Shown piece by piece: positions 34,747-43,178 of a DNA stretch of 64,000 nt. How positions within the stretch are numbered: the first letter of the stretch is position 1; every line of letters begins with the position of its first letter. A program made the position numbers and the translations under genes. Source of the stretch: CAYGZL01 sp964354345 (GTDB lineage: Bacteria > Chloroflexota > Anaerolineae > Anaerolineales > UBA4823); contig CAYGZL010000053.1 of assembly GCA_964354345.1 (NCBI GenBank), forward strand, positions 1-64,000. The letters run 5' to 3'. The notes under the pieces are model-generated. The model had not been told where the DNA came from, searched no databases, and was given only the letters and a program-made list of their open reading frames with translations.

Positions 34747-35733
34747 TTAAGATCGGAAGAGTGAAGCTGCCTGTAATGCCGCGACTGGATAGTGACCAAC
34801 TGCGGTTTCGTCGGATAGGACGAACCCGCGGTAGCCTTTTCGCAGGGCTTCGTAAAGATAGCAAATTTCGGAACGGGTGGGAGTTGGTTGGGTGGTTATG
34901 TGTTCCAGTACCTGCCCAGCTAATAACACCGGCACGGGGATAGATATCACCTGGTTTGAAAACAGGTACACTACCTGTGCCATGGCGGAAAGGCCTAACT
35001 CAGCGCCCAGGTCGCCCCGGCATAACCAAAGTTCGTCAGCAGTGTGAGCAATGGCTAAGCAATCGTTGATGGCTGTACGGCGTTCGAGCTTGGCGATCAT
35101 GTAAACCTGACCTAATAGATCCCGATAGCGTACCATTTCAATTGCGTCCTTAACATAAGAGATCGCGTAGCGTAGATTTTGCCAACCCCTGGCCATTTCG
35201 ACAATTGCCAGGTCTTTTTCGTTGAGGGTTTCTTGACGATATTCTGACTCTCGGTAGGTTATCCCTTTGCGGGACTCGATCGGACCGCCTTCTACAACAC
35301 GCACGCGGATCGATTCGTCTGTGGCTGATTCGACGATACACTTAATTTTTGCGTCATTGAGCAGCAGGATCGGGCTGGATTGAAACACCGCCTTGAAAAA
35401 GTCAGCATGAGGTACAGGCAGCCTGCCTGGGTTCTCTGATGAAACTGAGTAAACCAATTCGATCGATTGGCCAACCAGTAATTCGCGGGGAGGAAATTGT
35501 CCCAGGCGCCATTTACTACCCTGCAAATCGAGAATTAATGGGGGAGGCGGGTCGTAAGCAGATATGAAGGGCAGCAAATGCGCCATCCAATCTTGCAGTT
35601 CGAAGATTGTCAGGTGAGAGGTGTTTATCCGGAAAGCAGTCGCGCCAGTGCTCAGGAGGGATTGCCAGAGGTCCGGTTGAGCAGTGGCTGGACCGAGGGT
35701 GGCGACAATTTCGTAGAAGGACAAGTGGACCAA
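34747..35733 (-). CDS. Pyruvate-kinase-like protein lacking the C-terminal domain
   Basis: 328 residues, against about 470 for pyruvate kinase. The barrel and B domain are present: VATLGPAT, FRINTSH (Arg, Asn and Ser of the active site), LILDLQGSKWRL, a B domain ending ESRKGI, MIAKLE with the catalytic Lys and metal Glu, and LCRGDLGAELG with the metal Asp. The usual ATQM segment with its catalytic-site Thr reads LAGQVLE, and the protein ends after SDETAVGHYPVAA with no regulatory C domain. It could be an unregulated or altered kinase. The TTG at 35731-35733 is the only reasonable start in frame, 6 bp after the DUF2721 stop. Confidence 0.8.
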   Translation of the reverse strand: MVHLSFYEIVATLGPATAQPDLWQSLLSTGATAFRINTSHLTIFELQDWMAHLLPFISAYDPPPPLILDLQGSKWRLGQFPPRELLVGQSIELVYSVSSENPGRLPVPHADFFKAVFQSSPILLLNDAKIKCIVESATDESIRVRVVEGGPIESRKGITYRESEYRQETLNEKDLAIVEMARGWQNLRYAISYVKDAIEMVRYRDLLGQVYMIAKLERRTAINDCLAIAHTADELWLCRGDLGAELGLSAMAQVVYLFSNQVISIPVPVLLAGQVLEHITTQPTPTRSEICYLYEALRKGYRGFVLSDETAVGHYPVAALQAASLFRS

Positions 35734-35739
35734 TATATT

Positions 35740-36132
35740 TTATTTTTCTTCCATGTCGCTCAGGCGCAGGTTAAGGGCATCCACAGATATGTAGATCTCC
35801 CATAGGGAGATTGCCAGGGAGAGTGCCATCAGTAGCAGGCTGAGTCCAAAAATCCATAATCCCAGGATATGCCAACCAGTAAAAAGCACAAACATGCACA
35901 CGACGCAAGAGAACAGACTTGCGACTCCAGCGACTTGCATATACTTGATCAGGTTGATACGTAAACGCAGGCTCTTAATTTGTTGATAGATAATATCGTC
36001 GGGATTTTTCTTATAGTTAACGTGTAGTTCACGGATTAAATTGGCCAGGGTGAGAAAGCGGTTGGTGAAGGCCAGCAAGAGCAGTGAGATGGCAGGGAAA
36101 AGTAAAGCAGGAGTTGAAAGGGTAAGGTCCAT
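35740..36132 (-). CDS. DUF2721-type membrane protein
   Basis: 130 residues with three membrane segments: ALLFPAISLLLLAFTNRFLT, then VAGVASLFSCVVCMFVLF and LWIFGLSLLLMALSLAISLW. The pattern of a short helix-turn with NRFLTLANLIRELH and a C-terminal EIYISVDALNLRLSDME fits the DUF2721 family, whose function is unknown. It ends 6 bp before the pyruvate-kinase-like gene. Confidence 0.75.
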   Translation of the reverse strand: MDLTLSTPALLFPAISLLLLAFTNRFLTLANLIRELHVNYKKNPDDIIYQQIKSLRLRINLIKYMQVAGVASLFSCVVCMFVLFTGWHILGLWIFGLSLLLMALSLAISLWEIYISVDALNLRLSDMEEK

Positions 36133-36249
36133 AGATAGTAGATATTATATAACATTCAAAGGATCTGAAAGCAGGTGGCTTGGGAATCCTCAGCAGATGT
36201 CCCAAATGAGGAGAAAAAGTAAGGTCGAGGGTATCGTTTGAGAGAGTGA

Positions 36250-36684
36250 TCATATAGGTGAAACGACTCCCTTTTTAAGTAAGAGATTGGCATAGAAGGC
36301 AGATTCGCCAGTCGCGAGCACCGCGTAGGCTTTCCGGGCGCGATCATAGAACGCGAAGCGTTCGACATAATCAAAATCGGTGAAGTGTTCACCAGAGGCC
36401 AGGATGATACGGCGATAATCTTCCCAGATGACCGGAATGTAATCATGCCCCGGTGTAACTGCCATCACCGCAGCCGGATGCTCGACGAATATGTCCAGGG
36501 GAAAGAGCTTTAGAATCGCCTCGAGCAGAGGTGGGATAGCGTGACCATCGGCGCGGACCAGGCGCTGGGCAACACTGGCAGCAGGGAAGTTGCCATCCGC
36601 GATGACTAACTCGTCACCGTGGCCCATTTCCATCAGGATTTTTAACAGGTCTGGGGAGAGAAGAGAGGAGATGGTTTTTAACAT
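36250..36684 (-). CDS. fucU: RbsD/FucU-family mutarotase
   Basis: 144 residues, the family's usual length. The N-terminal half LLSPDLLKILMEMGHGDELV (substrate-site His and Asp follow in ADGNFPAAS) is diagnostic, and the C-terminal FYDRARKAYAVLATGE closes the active site. These proteins interconvert anomers of L-fucose or pyranose/furanose forms of ribose; the GHGDE/DGNFPA pattern fits FucU better than RbsD. AAGGA lies seven bases before the ATG. It is consistent with the fucose-type isomerase and aldolase genes elsewhere in the window. Confidence 0.88.
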   Translation of the reverse strand: MLKTISSLLSPDLLKILMEMGHGDELVIADGNFPAASVAQRLVRADGHAIPPLLEAILKLFPLDIFVEHPAAVMAVTPGHDYIPVIWEDYRRIILASGEHFTDFDYVERFAFYDRARKAYAVLATGESAFYANLLLKKGVVSPI

Positions 36685-36843
36685 GGGATATCCTTGTGTG
36701 GTAAGGATGAAAAAAAGATATAAGCTTATGTGACATTATACGTTATATCGCGGTACAGGTTGAGTCTGTGCTGAACTGTCATAAAATTGAGCGGAAAGTA
36801 GAGTTACCTTTTTCAAGAGGAGGCGGGTGGTTGGCGTGTTATA

Positions 36844-37668
36844 ATGACGCCGATGAATTACCGAACAGCGGTGATAACTGGTGCATCAAGCGGGATCGGA
36901 GCAGCAACTGCGAGCCGATTGGCTGCCGGGGGATTGCGCGTCACCCTGGTGGCGCGCCGTCTGGAGCGATTGGAGCAACTCGCACGGGAAATCGAGCAAA
37001 CCGGTGGACAGGCGGAGGTAATTGGCGCTGATCTAAGCTGTGAAGTCGATCGCCTGCGACTGTTTGAGCAGGTCAATCGAGGAAATTCTGCTCCCGATGT
37101 CCTGATTAATAATGCTGGTTTTGGATGGTACGGCTTGTTGGAAGAGATGCCATGGATGACTGCGCTGGAGATGGTGAAAATTAATATCGAGGCAGTCGTC
37201 CATTTGAGCAGATTATTCTTGCCAGGGATGTGCCAGCGGAGGCAGGGATATATTATTAATGTAGGATCGATCGCTGGTGGGTTGCCAAGCCAGGGGATTG
37301 CGATCTATGCTGGGACGAAAGCCTTTCTGGATGCTTTTTCCACCGCGCTCTACCGCGAGTTACGGGGGAGTGGAGTATATGTCAGCATCGTCCGACCTGG
37401 ACCGGTGGCGACGGAGTTCTTCGATATCTCGGGGAATTTAGAGAAAGGGCAGCGGATCCCGGTCGCACGCTGGGGAATTCGACCTGAACGGGTTGCGAAT
37501 AGAATCTGGTCATTGTTGCACCATCCACGGCGTTCAGTCTATGTGCCGTGGAGCCTGGGCATCGTTCCTCTCGTTGAGCAGTGGTTTGGGTGGGTAATGG
37601 ATTTGGCCGGACCGATTATTTTAAAAAAAAACCGAGAAGCAACGTTTCACAATAGAGAATTAAATTAA
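36844..37668 (+). CDS. Short-chain dehydrogenase/reductase (SDR)
   Basis: 274 residues. The NAD(P)-binding TGASSGIGAATASRLA is near the N-terminus, followed by the ALEMVKIN Asn region, the catalytic Ser in NVGSIAGG and the Tyr-x-x-x-Lys in YAGTKAFLDAF. ARRLERL after beta2 suggests NADP preference. The substrate is unknown. The ATG at 36844 has its nearest Shine-Dalgarno (AGAGGAGG, 36816-36823) about 20 bases upstream, so the true start may be ATG 36853 or elsewhere. It converges with galK, 2 bp apart. Confidence 0.9.
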   Translation: MTPMNYRTAVITGASSGIGAATASRLAAGGLRVTLVARRLERLEQLAREIEQTGGQAEVIGADLSCEVDRLRLFEQVNRGNSAPDVLINNAGFGWYGLLEEMPWMTALEMVKINIEAVVHLSRLFLPGMCQRRQGYIINVGSIAGGLPSQGIAIYAGTKAFLDAFSTALYRELRGSGVYVSIVRPGPVATEFFDISGNLEKGQRIPVARWGIRPERVANRIWSLLHHPRRSVYVPWSLGIVPLVEQWFGWVMDLAGPIILKKNREATFHNRELN

Positions 37669-37670
37669 AA

Positions 37671-38837
37671 TTATAGGGGAGTAACGGTCGCGCCCCGACT
37701 GGCTTTACACAGGTAGACATTCGCCTGGCGACCGGTAGTTTGCGTGTAGTCATTAGAAAGACCCCGGATAAAAGCCTCGGTATGCTCAGCATGCACCAGG
37801 TTCACCGTGCAACCGCCAAAACCAGCGCCGGTCAGGCGCGCGCCGATCACTCCCGGCTGCTGGCGAGCAATCTCGACCAGGGAGTCCAGCTCAGGGGTGC
37901 TGACTTCGTATAGATTTTTCAGGCTGTAATGACCTGCGTACATCAAGGCGCCGAAGGTTTGCGTGTCACCCCGCTGTAGCGAACTGAGCGCAGATTGCAC
38001 GCGGGCGATCTCTTTGACGACATGCTCGGCGCGTTTGCGAACAGTTTCGGGTAAGTATGGAGCGTAGGCAGCGAACTCGGTAGTTTTTACATCACGCAGG
38101 GAGCTGATTCCGGGCAAATACTGTTTTAACAGTACAACGGCTTGTTCACAGGCCGCGCGACGTTCGTTGTAGGCCGAAGTTACCAAACTGCGTGGTATGT
38201 TTGAGTCTGCGACAATAATCGTTGAACCTGCAGGCAGAGGAGCTGGTTCCCAATCAAGACTGCGCGTATCGAAATATAAAGCATGATCTTCTACACCGTG
38301 TGCGCTGGCAAATTGATCCATCAAACCACACGAGACACCGACATATTTATTCTCAGCCTGCTGACATAAACGGGCGATGGTCATGCGATCGGTTGACCAA
38401 CCGCCAAGCGCCTGCCAAAGTACGGCAAAGGCAACCTCAACTGCCGCCGAAGAGCTTAATCCCGCGCCCATTGGAATATCCGATGAATAACAGCATTTGA
38501 GTCCGGTGACAGGATATCCCGCCTCCAGAAGCGCCCAAGCGACACCAGCCGGATAACGTGCCCAACCAGGTAGTGGATTTCCAACCAGATCAACTTTCTT
38601 GATCAGTTGGGATAACCTGAAAATGGACGAGTCGCCCAGATCTACCGCATGGAGGGTGACCAGGTCATCACCCGACGACGCAGCGGCAATAGTTACCGAT
38701 CGGTCAATCGCGGCAGGCAATACCGGTCCATTGTTGTAGTCAATATGCTCACCAAGTAGATTCACGCGACCAGGAGCGCGCGCTAAGAAGGTTGGCGCAG
38801 TTTGGAAACGTTGGATAAAAGTTGTTTGAAGATCCAT
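37671..38837 (-). CDS. galK: Galactokinase
   Basis: 388 residues. GHMP kinase with the galactokinase signature FLARAPGRVNLLGEHIDYNN, the ATP-binding MGAGLSSSAAVEVAFA and the C-terminal RLTGAGFGGCTVNLV. It makes galactose 1-phosphate for the Leloir pathway; the matching galT lies at 46373. It starts 1 bp after the CoA-transferase B subunit stop and so appears to be the last gene of an operon with the CoA-transferase and the aldehyde dehydrogenase, an unusual setting for galK. Confidence 0.95.
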   Translation of the reverse strand: MDLQTTFIQRFQTAPTFLARAPGRVNLLGEHIDYNNGPVLPAAIDRSVTIAAASSGDDLVTLHAVDLGDSSIFRLSQLIKKVDLVGNPLPGWARYPAGVAWALLEAGYPVTGLKCCYSSDIPMGAGLSSSAAVEVAFAVLWQALGGWSTDRMTIARLCQQAENKYVGVSCGLMDQFASAHGVEDHALYFDTRSLDWEPAPLPAGSTIIVADSNIPRSLVTSAYNERRAACEQAVVLLKQYLPGISSLRDVKTTEFAAYAPYLPETVRKRAEHVVKEIARVQSALSSLQRGDTQTFGALMYAGHYSLKNLYEVSTPELDSLVEIARQQPGVIGARLTGAGFGGCTVNLVHAEHTEAFIRGLSNDYTQTTGRQANVYLCKASRGATVTPL

Positions 38838-38838
38838 T

Positions 38839-39624
38839 TCAGGCGCTGCCTTTTAGGTAGATGCCCTGTGGGTCGAGGTCATCCCTCAAGATAGACAACT
38901 CGCTAGGTGTGGGGGGGTCAGTATACCTCAGGTTCAATGCAACCTGTAATGCCCAACCTGTATTTGCCTGGGCTTGTTCAACGGTGGCATCGGGATGGAG
39001 CGCAGTCAGGAACAACTCACCACTCTCGCCAGGCTCAAGCAATCCCAGGTCCGTGACGACAACCTGAGGTCCACCGCCCCGCAAGCCGGCAGCCTGGCGT
39101 TCAGCACGCCCGCTTAAAAAGCCGGCTGAAGTGCGAAAGTCAACTTTTTCAGGGAAGCGGCGCTTTTGATGGGGTGTCAAGATATAACAACGATTGGCCC
39201 AGGCAGCGATCTCCTTCGAGCCGCCCGAACCGGGCAGGCGAACCCTGGGATGATGATATTCTCCGATGACCGTGGCATTTATATTACCGAAGCGATCAAT
39301 TTGCGCACCACCCATGAAGCCGACATCTACTTTTCCGCGTTGCAGGTAAAAGGCAAAGATATCGTACATGCTACATACGGCAGTGGCACCACTGACCAGG
39401 GTGGGGTCGCCAATAGATAGCGGAAGTCGGTCGGGTTGTGCGCCGATCACACCCGCTTCATAGATCATCAGAAGGTGCGGGGCATGCGTTCGACGGGCGA
39501 GGTTACAGGCCAGATTCGGTAGACCAACGCCAACGAAAACAACATCACCATCGCGAAGTAAGCGGGAGGCGTTGATGGTGAGTAGCTCTGCTGAAGTATA
39601 AGGTTTGGAGCTAATATCGGCCAT
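38839..39624 (-). CDS. CoA-transferase, subunit B
   Basis: 261 residues. Opening LLTINASRLLRDGDVVFVGV and the active-site stretch IYEAGVIGAQPDRLPL are typical of the beta subunit of type I CoA-transferases (glutaconate or 3-oxoacid type). A second conserved part is GKVDVGFMGGAQIDRFGNIN. With subunit A it moves CoA between carboxylic acids. Its start overlaps the end of subunit A by 14 bp. The substrates are not visible; similarity seems nearer the glutaconate/IpdB-like group. Confidence 0.88.
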   Translation of the reverse strand: MADISSKPYTSAELLTINASRLLRDGDVVFVGVGLPNLACNLARRTHAPHLLMIYEAGVIGAQPDRLPLSIGDPTLVSGATAVCSMYDIFAFYLQRGKVDVGFMGGAQIDRFGNINATVIGEYHHPRVRLPGSGGSKEIAAWANRCYILTPHQKRRFPEKVDFRTSAGFLSGRAERQAAGLRGGGPQVVVTDLGLLEPGESGELFLTALHPDATVEQAQANTGWALQVALNLRYTDPPTPSELSILRDDLDPQGIYLKGSA

Positions 39625-40513
39625 AATTAACTACAGCACTAAAGCGAGGTTGGACTTGCAGGTTACTATGAACAGACGAGCCTAGTTTTTCCCAATAGGT
39701 TGCCCGGTCCGGAACACCATAAATCCATTCGTCCAGGTAACTTTGGACTGCGGCTCGGTCAGAGGAAATTTTATCCCATTCCAGGTAGAAGGCGTTATCC
39801 CGGTCATAATAGCCCTGGGTATAGGATGGATGAGCGCAATATGGAACCTGGCAAACAGCATCGACGATGAAGCCGGGGATGAGCGTTCGGTTTGGATCGG
39901 AACGGATAATATCTTCAGCGACGATTTCTTCGGCGGTGAGGATGACATGCCGGGCAGCGAAAGCTGCTTCCTTTTGTTCACCAATAATACCCCAGATCTG
40001 TGCATTCCCTTCAGCATCAGCACGTTGTACATGGACGATGGCTACATCAGGGATTAAGGCAGGTACAACTACTACGGGTTTTCCGGAATATGGATCATTG
40101 ATCGTGCGGTAATTGGGATTGACTTGTTCAAGGTCAACCGCTGCGGTGGAATTCATGGGCATGAAGGGTAAACCCGTGGCGCCGGCTTGAAGACGTGAGA
40201 TCATTGCAAAATGAGAGTATTCCTCCCACTCTAACCTTCCAGCCTCGATTTCAGCTCGGACAACGCGTAGTGAACCAACACCCGGATTACCCATGTAAGA
40301 GAAAATGACTTTACGAGCGCAACCAGCTGCGACCATCTGGTCGTAGATCAAATCGGGCGTCGCACGAGCCAGGATCAGGTCCTTTTGACCCTGGCGAATT
40401 ATTTCATGCGCAGCCGCGAAGGGGATCAGGTGTGTAAAACCTGCTGCGTAAAGCAAGTCGCCGTCATGTATAAATTGGTGGATAGCGCAGGAGAGAGAGA
40501 CTAGTTTTGTCAT
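39611..40513 (-). CDS. CoA-transferase, subunit A
   Basis: About 300 residues. LVSLSCAIHQFIHDGDLLYA is the usual N-terminus, and FSYMGNPGVGSLRVVRAEIE, PFMPMNSTAAVDLEQVNPNY and HVQRADAEGNAQIWG are typical of the alpha subunit. The frame extends to 40597, but the ATG at 40511-40513 gives the expected start; the upstream ~28 residues overlap the end of the dehydrogenase gene. The product pairs with the B subunit. Confidence 0.87.
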   Translation of the reverse strand: MTKLVSLSCAIHQFIHDGDLLYAAGFTHLIPFAAAHEIIRQGQKDLILARATPDLIYDQMVAAGCARKVIFSYMGNPGVGSLRVVRAEIEAGRLEWEEYSHFAMISRLQAGATGLPFMPMNSTAAVDLEQVNPNYRTINDPYSGKPVVVVPALIPDVAIVHVQRADAEGNAQIWGIIGEQKEAAFAARHVILTAEEIVAEDIIRSDPNRTLIPGFIVDAVCQVPYCAHPSYTQGYYDRDNAFYLEWDKISSDRAAVQSYLDEWIYGVPDRATYWEKLGSSVHSNLQVQPRFSAVVNYGRY

Positions 40514-40589
40514 AGGAAGCAGACCGCCAGATATTGCACATGGGATTGGTTGGATACAAACCAACCAATCCCAGCAGGTTTTAGCGATA

Positions 40590-42164
40590 TTAATCAATCA
40601 AGGTCTGGATTTGTTCATGCAGGTAGAGTTGTAAGTAATAGTGACCGCCGGCGTTCTTACCAGACGAGCCGGAACCCTTCCAGCCACCAAAGGGCTGGAA
40701 GCCAGGCCATGCGCCAGTTGTGGCGCCCTGAGGGCGATTGGCATAGGTAACGCCAGCCTGAATGTTCTGGAAGAACCACTGAACCTCTTCCTTGCTACCA
40801 TAAAAACCAGCAGTCAGTCCGTATTCGACGTCGTTGGCATACGCCATTGCTTCATCAAGGTTATTTACTTTGGCGATGGTGGAAATGGGCAAGAACATCT
40901 CATAATTCCATAAGCGGTGATCGAGCGGTAAATCTGTTACCAGGGTGGGAGCGCAATAGTAACCTTGCGCAAGGTCGCCTGTGCTGATAACCTTTCCTCC
41001 CGTGGCAATCTTACCAGCCGCGGCTAACTCGGCGCAGAATCCCTGATAATCCTCGAAAGAACCTTTGTTAATCACCGGACCAAGGAAATTCGTCCGTAAT
41101 GTAGGGTCGCCGATCGATAGTTTATTGGTTAAGTCGACCAATCGTTCGACAAGCTGGTCATAGACGGGTGCTTCAATAAATACGCGGGAGCAAGCTGAAC
41201 ATTTTTGTCCCTGGAGACCAAAAGCTGAGCGGACGATACCGACTGCAGCGCGCTCTACATCAGCATGGCGGGAGACGATCGCGGGATTTTTCCCACCCAA
41301 TTCGAGGATGGTTGGGCGCACCCAACGGCCATTGGCGAAATCACGGAAGATTTTCATGCCCACATCGAAAGAACCAGTGAACGTGACGCCATCCACTTCC
41401 GGGCTGTCAATCAAAGCCTGACCGAGTGTGCGACCTGGGCCAGTGACGAAGTTCACGGCGCCGTCGGGTAAACCCGCATCGCGGAAACATTCCGCAAGCA
41501 AACGTACAATCCATGGCGTATCCGTGGCAGGTTTCATGACGACGGTATTTCCAGTAACCAGTGCAGAGCCAACTGGACCGCCAGTGAGGGCGGCTGGGAA
41601 ATTGAAGGGACTGATTACCAACCAGACGCCATAAGGTTTTAAGACCGAGGTGTTCGTCGATGTATAACCGACCAGGGGATCTTTGCCCATCTCGACAATG
41701 AAGCCATCATTCTTCTCGACCTGATAGCAGGCATAGCGGACTAAGTCTGCTGTTTCAGCGACATCGCCCAGGGATTCGGAGCGATTCTTGCCTACTTCAA
41801 GAGACATCGCAACGCCCAGTTCGAAGATGCGTTCGTCCATTAGATCAGCGGCCTTGCGCAGCAACGCAACTCGTTTCTGCCAGGGCATCCCACTCCAAAT
41901 GGGAAAGGCTTTACGGGCAGCTGCCAGAGCTGCTTGAGCATGGGACTGGTTGCCTTTTTGCATGACCGCCAGAACCCAATTAGTATTGATTGGTGAACGA
42001 TCCTCAAATTTCTCTGCGGCGAAGACATCTTTGCCATTAATAATCATGCCATATTCATGCCCCAGTGTCGCTTTGGTTGTCGCCAGAGCTGCTTCGAACT
42101 TGGTATGCATTTCTTCGGGCGGGTTGTACATGGTTGCATAGGTGAGTTTAAATTTTTCTGCCAT
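40590..42164 (-). CDS. pruA: L-glutamate gamma-semialdehyde dehydrogenase (1-pyrroline-5-carboxylate dehydrogenase)
   Basis: 524 residues. An ALDH of the long PutA/RocA type: VISPFNFPAALTGGPVGSAL (NAD site), FTGSFDVGMKIF, the catalytic Glu in ILELGGKNPAIV and the catalytic Cys in GLQGQKCSACSRVF, with a C-terminal GFQPFGGWKGSGSSGKNAGG. It oxidises glutamate semialdehyde to glutamate with NAD. GGAG lies eight bases before the ATG. Next in the operon are the CoA-transferase subunits and galK. No proline dehydrogenase gene is in the window. Confidence 0.92.
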   Translation of the reverse strand: MAEKFKLTYATMYNPPEEMHTKFEAALATTKATLGHEYGMIINGKDVFAAEKFEDRSPINTNWVLAVMQKGNQSHAQAALAAARKAFPIWSGMPWQKRVALLRKAADLMDERIFELGVAMSLEVGKNRSESLGDVAETADLVRYACYQVEKNDGFIVEMGKDPLVGYTSTNTSVLKPYGVWLVISPFNFPAALTGGPVGSALVTGNTVVMKPATDTPWIVRLLAECFRDAGLPDGAVNFVTGPGRTLGQALIDSPEVDGVTFTGSFDVGMKIFRDFANGRWVRPTILELGGKNPAIVSRHADVERAAVGIVRSAFGLQGQKCSACSRVFIEAPVYDQLVERLVDLTNKLSIGDPTLRTNFLGPVINKGSFEDYQGFCAELAAAGKIATGGKVISTGDLAQGYYCAPTLVTDLPLDHRLWNYEMFLPISTIAKVNNLDEAMAYANDVEYGLTAGFYGSKEEVQWFFQNIQAGVTYANRPQGATTGAWPGFQPFGGWKGSGSSGKNAGGHYYLQLYLHEQIQTLID

Positions 42165-42391
42165 TCGAATCTCCAGGAGGTAGGATTGACGGTCTAAAGA
42201 TTGAAAGTATTCTGCTTGTAGGTTTCGTGTTGATTATCTCATTAATTTTGTCATTCGTCATGCGACAGGTGTAAATTCCTTCGTATGACACTCTTCCCTA
42301 TTTTCCGAAGGTTTGCTAAACTCTGTGTATCCAAATGATGAAAGGGTAAAAATGACACATCGAGGCGTACTCTATCATAGAGGAGGGCAAA

Positions 42392-43168
42392 GTGTTATTC
42401 AACCAAATGACTTACATCGGTATTGACCCGACAGCCGGACAACGACCCTTTTCCTATGCAGCTTTAGATCAAGAGCGTCGTCCGGTAGCGATCAGCGAAG
42501 GACATTTAGATGAAGTCCTTGCCTTTGCAGCCGGCCAACAACAAGCGGTAGTAGCTGTGTGTTCTCCCCGCCATCCCAATCGAGGTGTGATGGCTAAAAG
42601 GGAGATACGCCAATCGTTAACTCCCCAACCATCATCCGGCAGTTGGATGGACTTTCGTGTAGCAGATTATCTAATCCGGCAACATAAAATTATCATTCCA
42701 CAGACTTATTCACGCGAAGAAGCCTGCCCACAATGGATGCAGAATGGTTTTCACCTGTATCGACAATTAGAAAGTTATGGTTACGAGGTTTATTCACCCG
42801 GTAATAATCTGGATGACTATCCTTTACAGATTATGGAGGTATATCCTCATGCTTGCTTTACGGTATTACTGGGAGTATTGCCCTTCGCCAAACATACCCT
42901 GGAAGGACGAATTCAGCGCCAGTTGGTACTGCTTGAGAATGAGGTAAAGGTGCCTGATCCAATGACGCTCTTCGATGAATTTACCCCTCATAACCTCTTA
43001 CACGGGATCCTTCCATTGAAGTTTCTAAATAAATCTGAAGAATTAGATGCGGTCGTTGCCGCCTATACTGCCTGGGTTGCGATCAACCAGGCCGCTCAAT
43101 TTTCCCTGGTGGGAGATGTGGATGAAGGACAGATCGGGCTACCAGGTTTATTAAAAGAAAAATATTAG
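42392..43168 (+). CDS. DUF429 domain protein
   Basis: 258 residues. The N-terminal MTYIGIDPTAGQRPFSYAAL, the middle FRVADYLIRQHKI and the YPLQIMEVYPHACFTVLLG stretch fit the DUF429 family, thought to have an RNase-H-like fold and to act as a nuclease. GTG at 42392 has AGGAGGG eight bases upstream; ATG 42407 is possible but lacks such a site. It is followed 10 bp later by the helicase-C-like gene, so the two likely form one unit. Confidence 0.75.
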   Translation: MLFNQMTYIGIDPTAGQRPFSYAALDQERRPVAISEGHLDEVLAFAAGQQQAVVAVCSPRHPNRGVMAKREIRQSLTPQPSSGSWMDFRVADYLIRQHKIIIPQTYSREEACPQWMQNGFHLYRQLESYGYEVYSPGNNLDDYPLQIMEVYPHACFTVLLGVLPFAKHTLEGRIQRQLVLLENEVKVPDPMTLFDEFTPHNLLHGILPLKFLNKSEELDAVVAAYTAWVAINQAAQFSLVGDVDEGQIGLPGLLKEKY

Positions 43169-43178
43169 AGGTAAGGAA

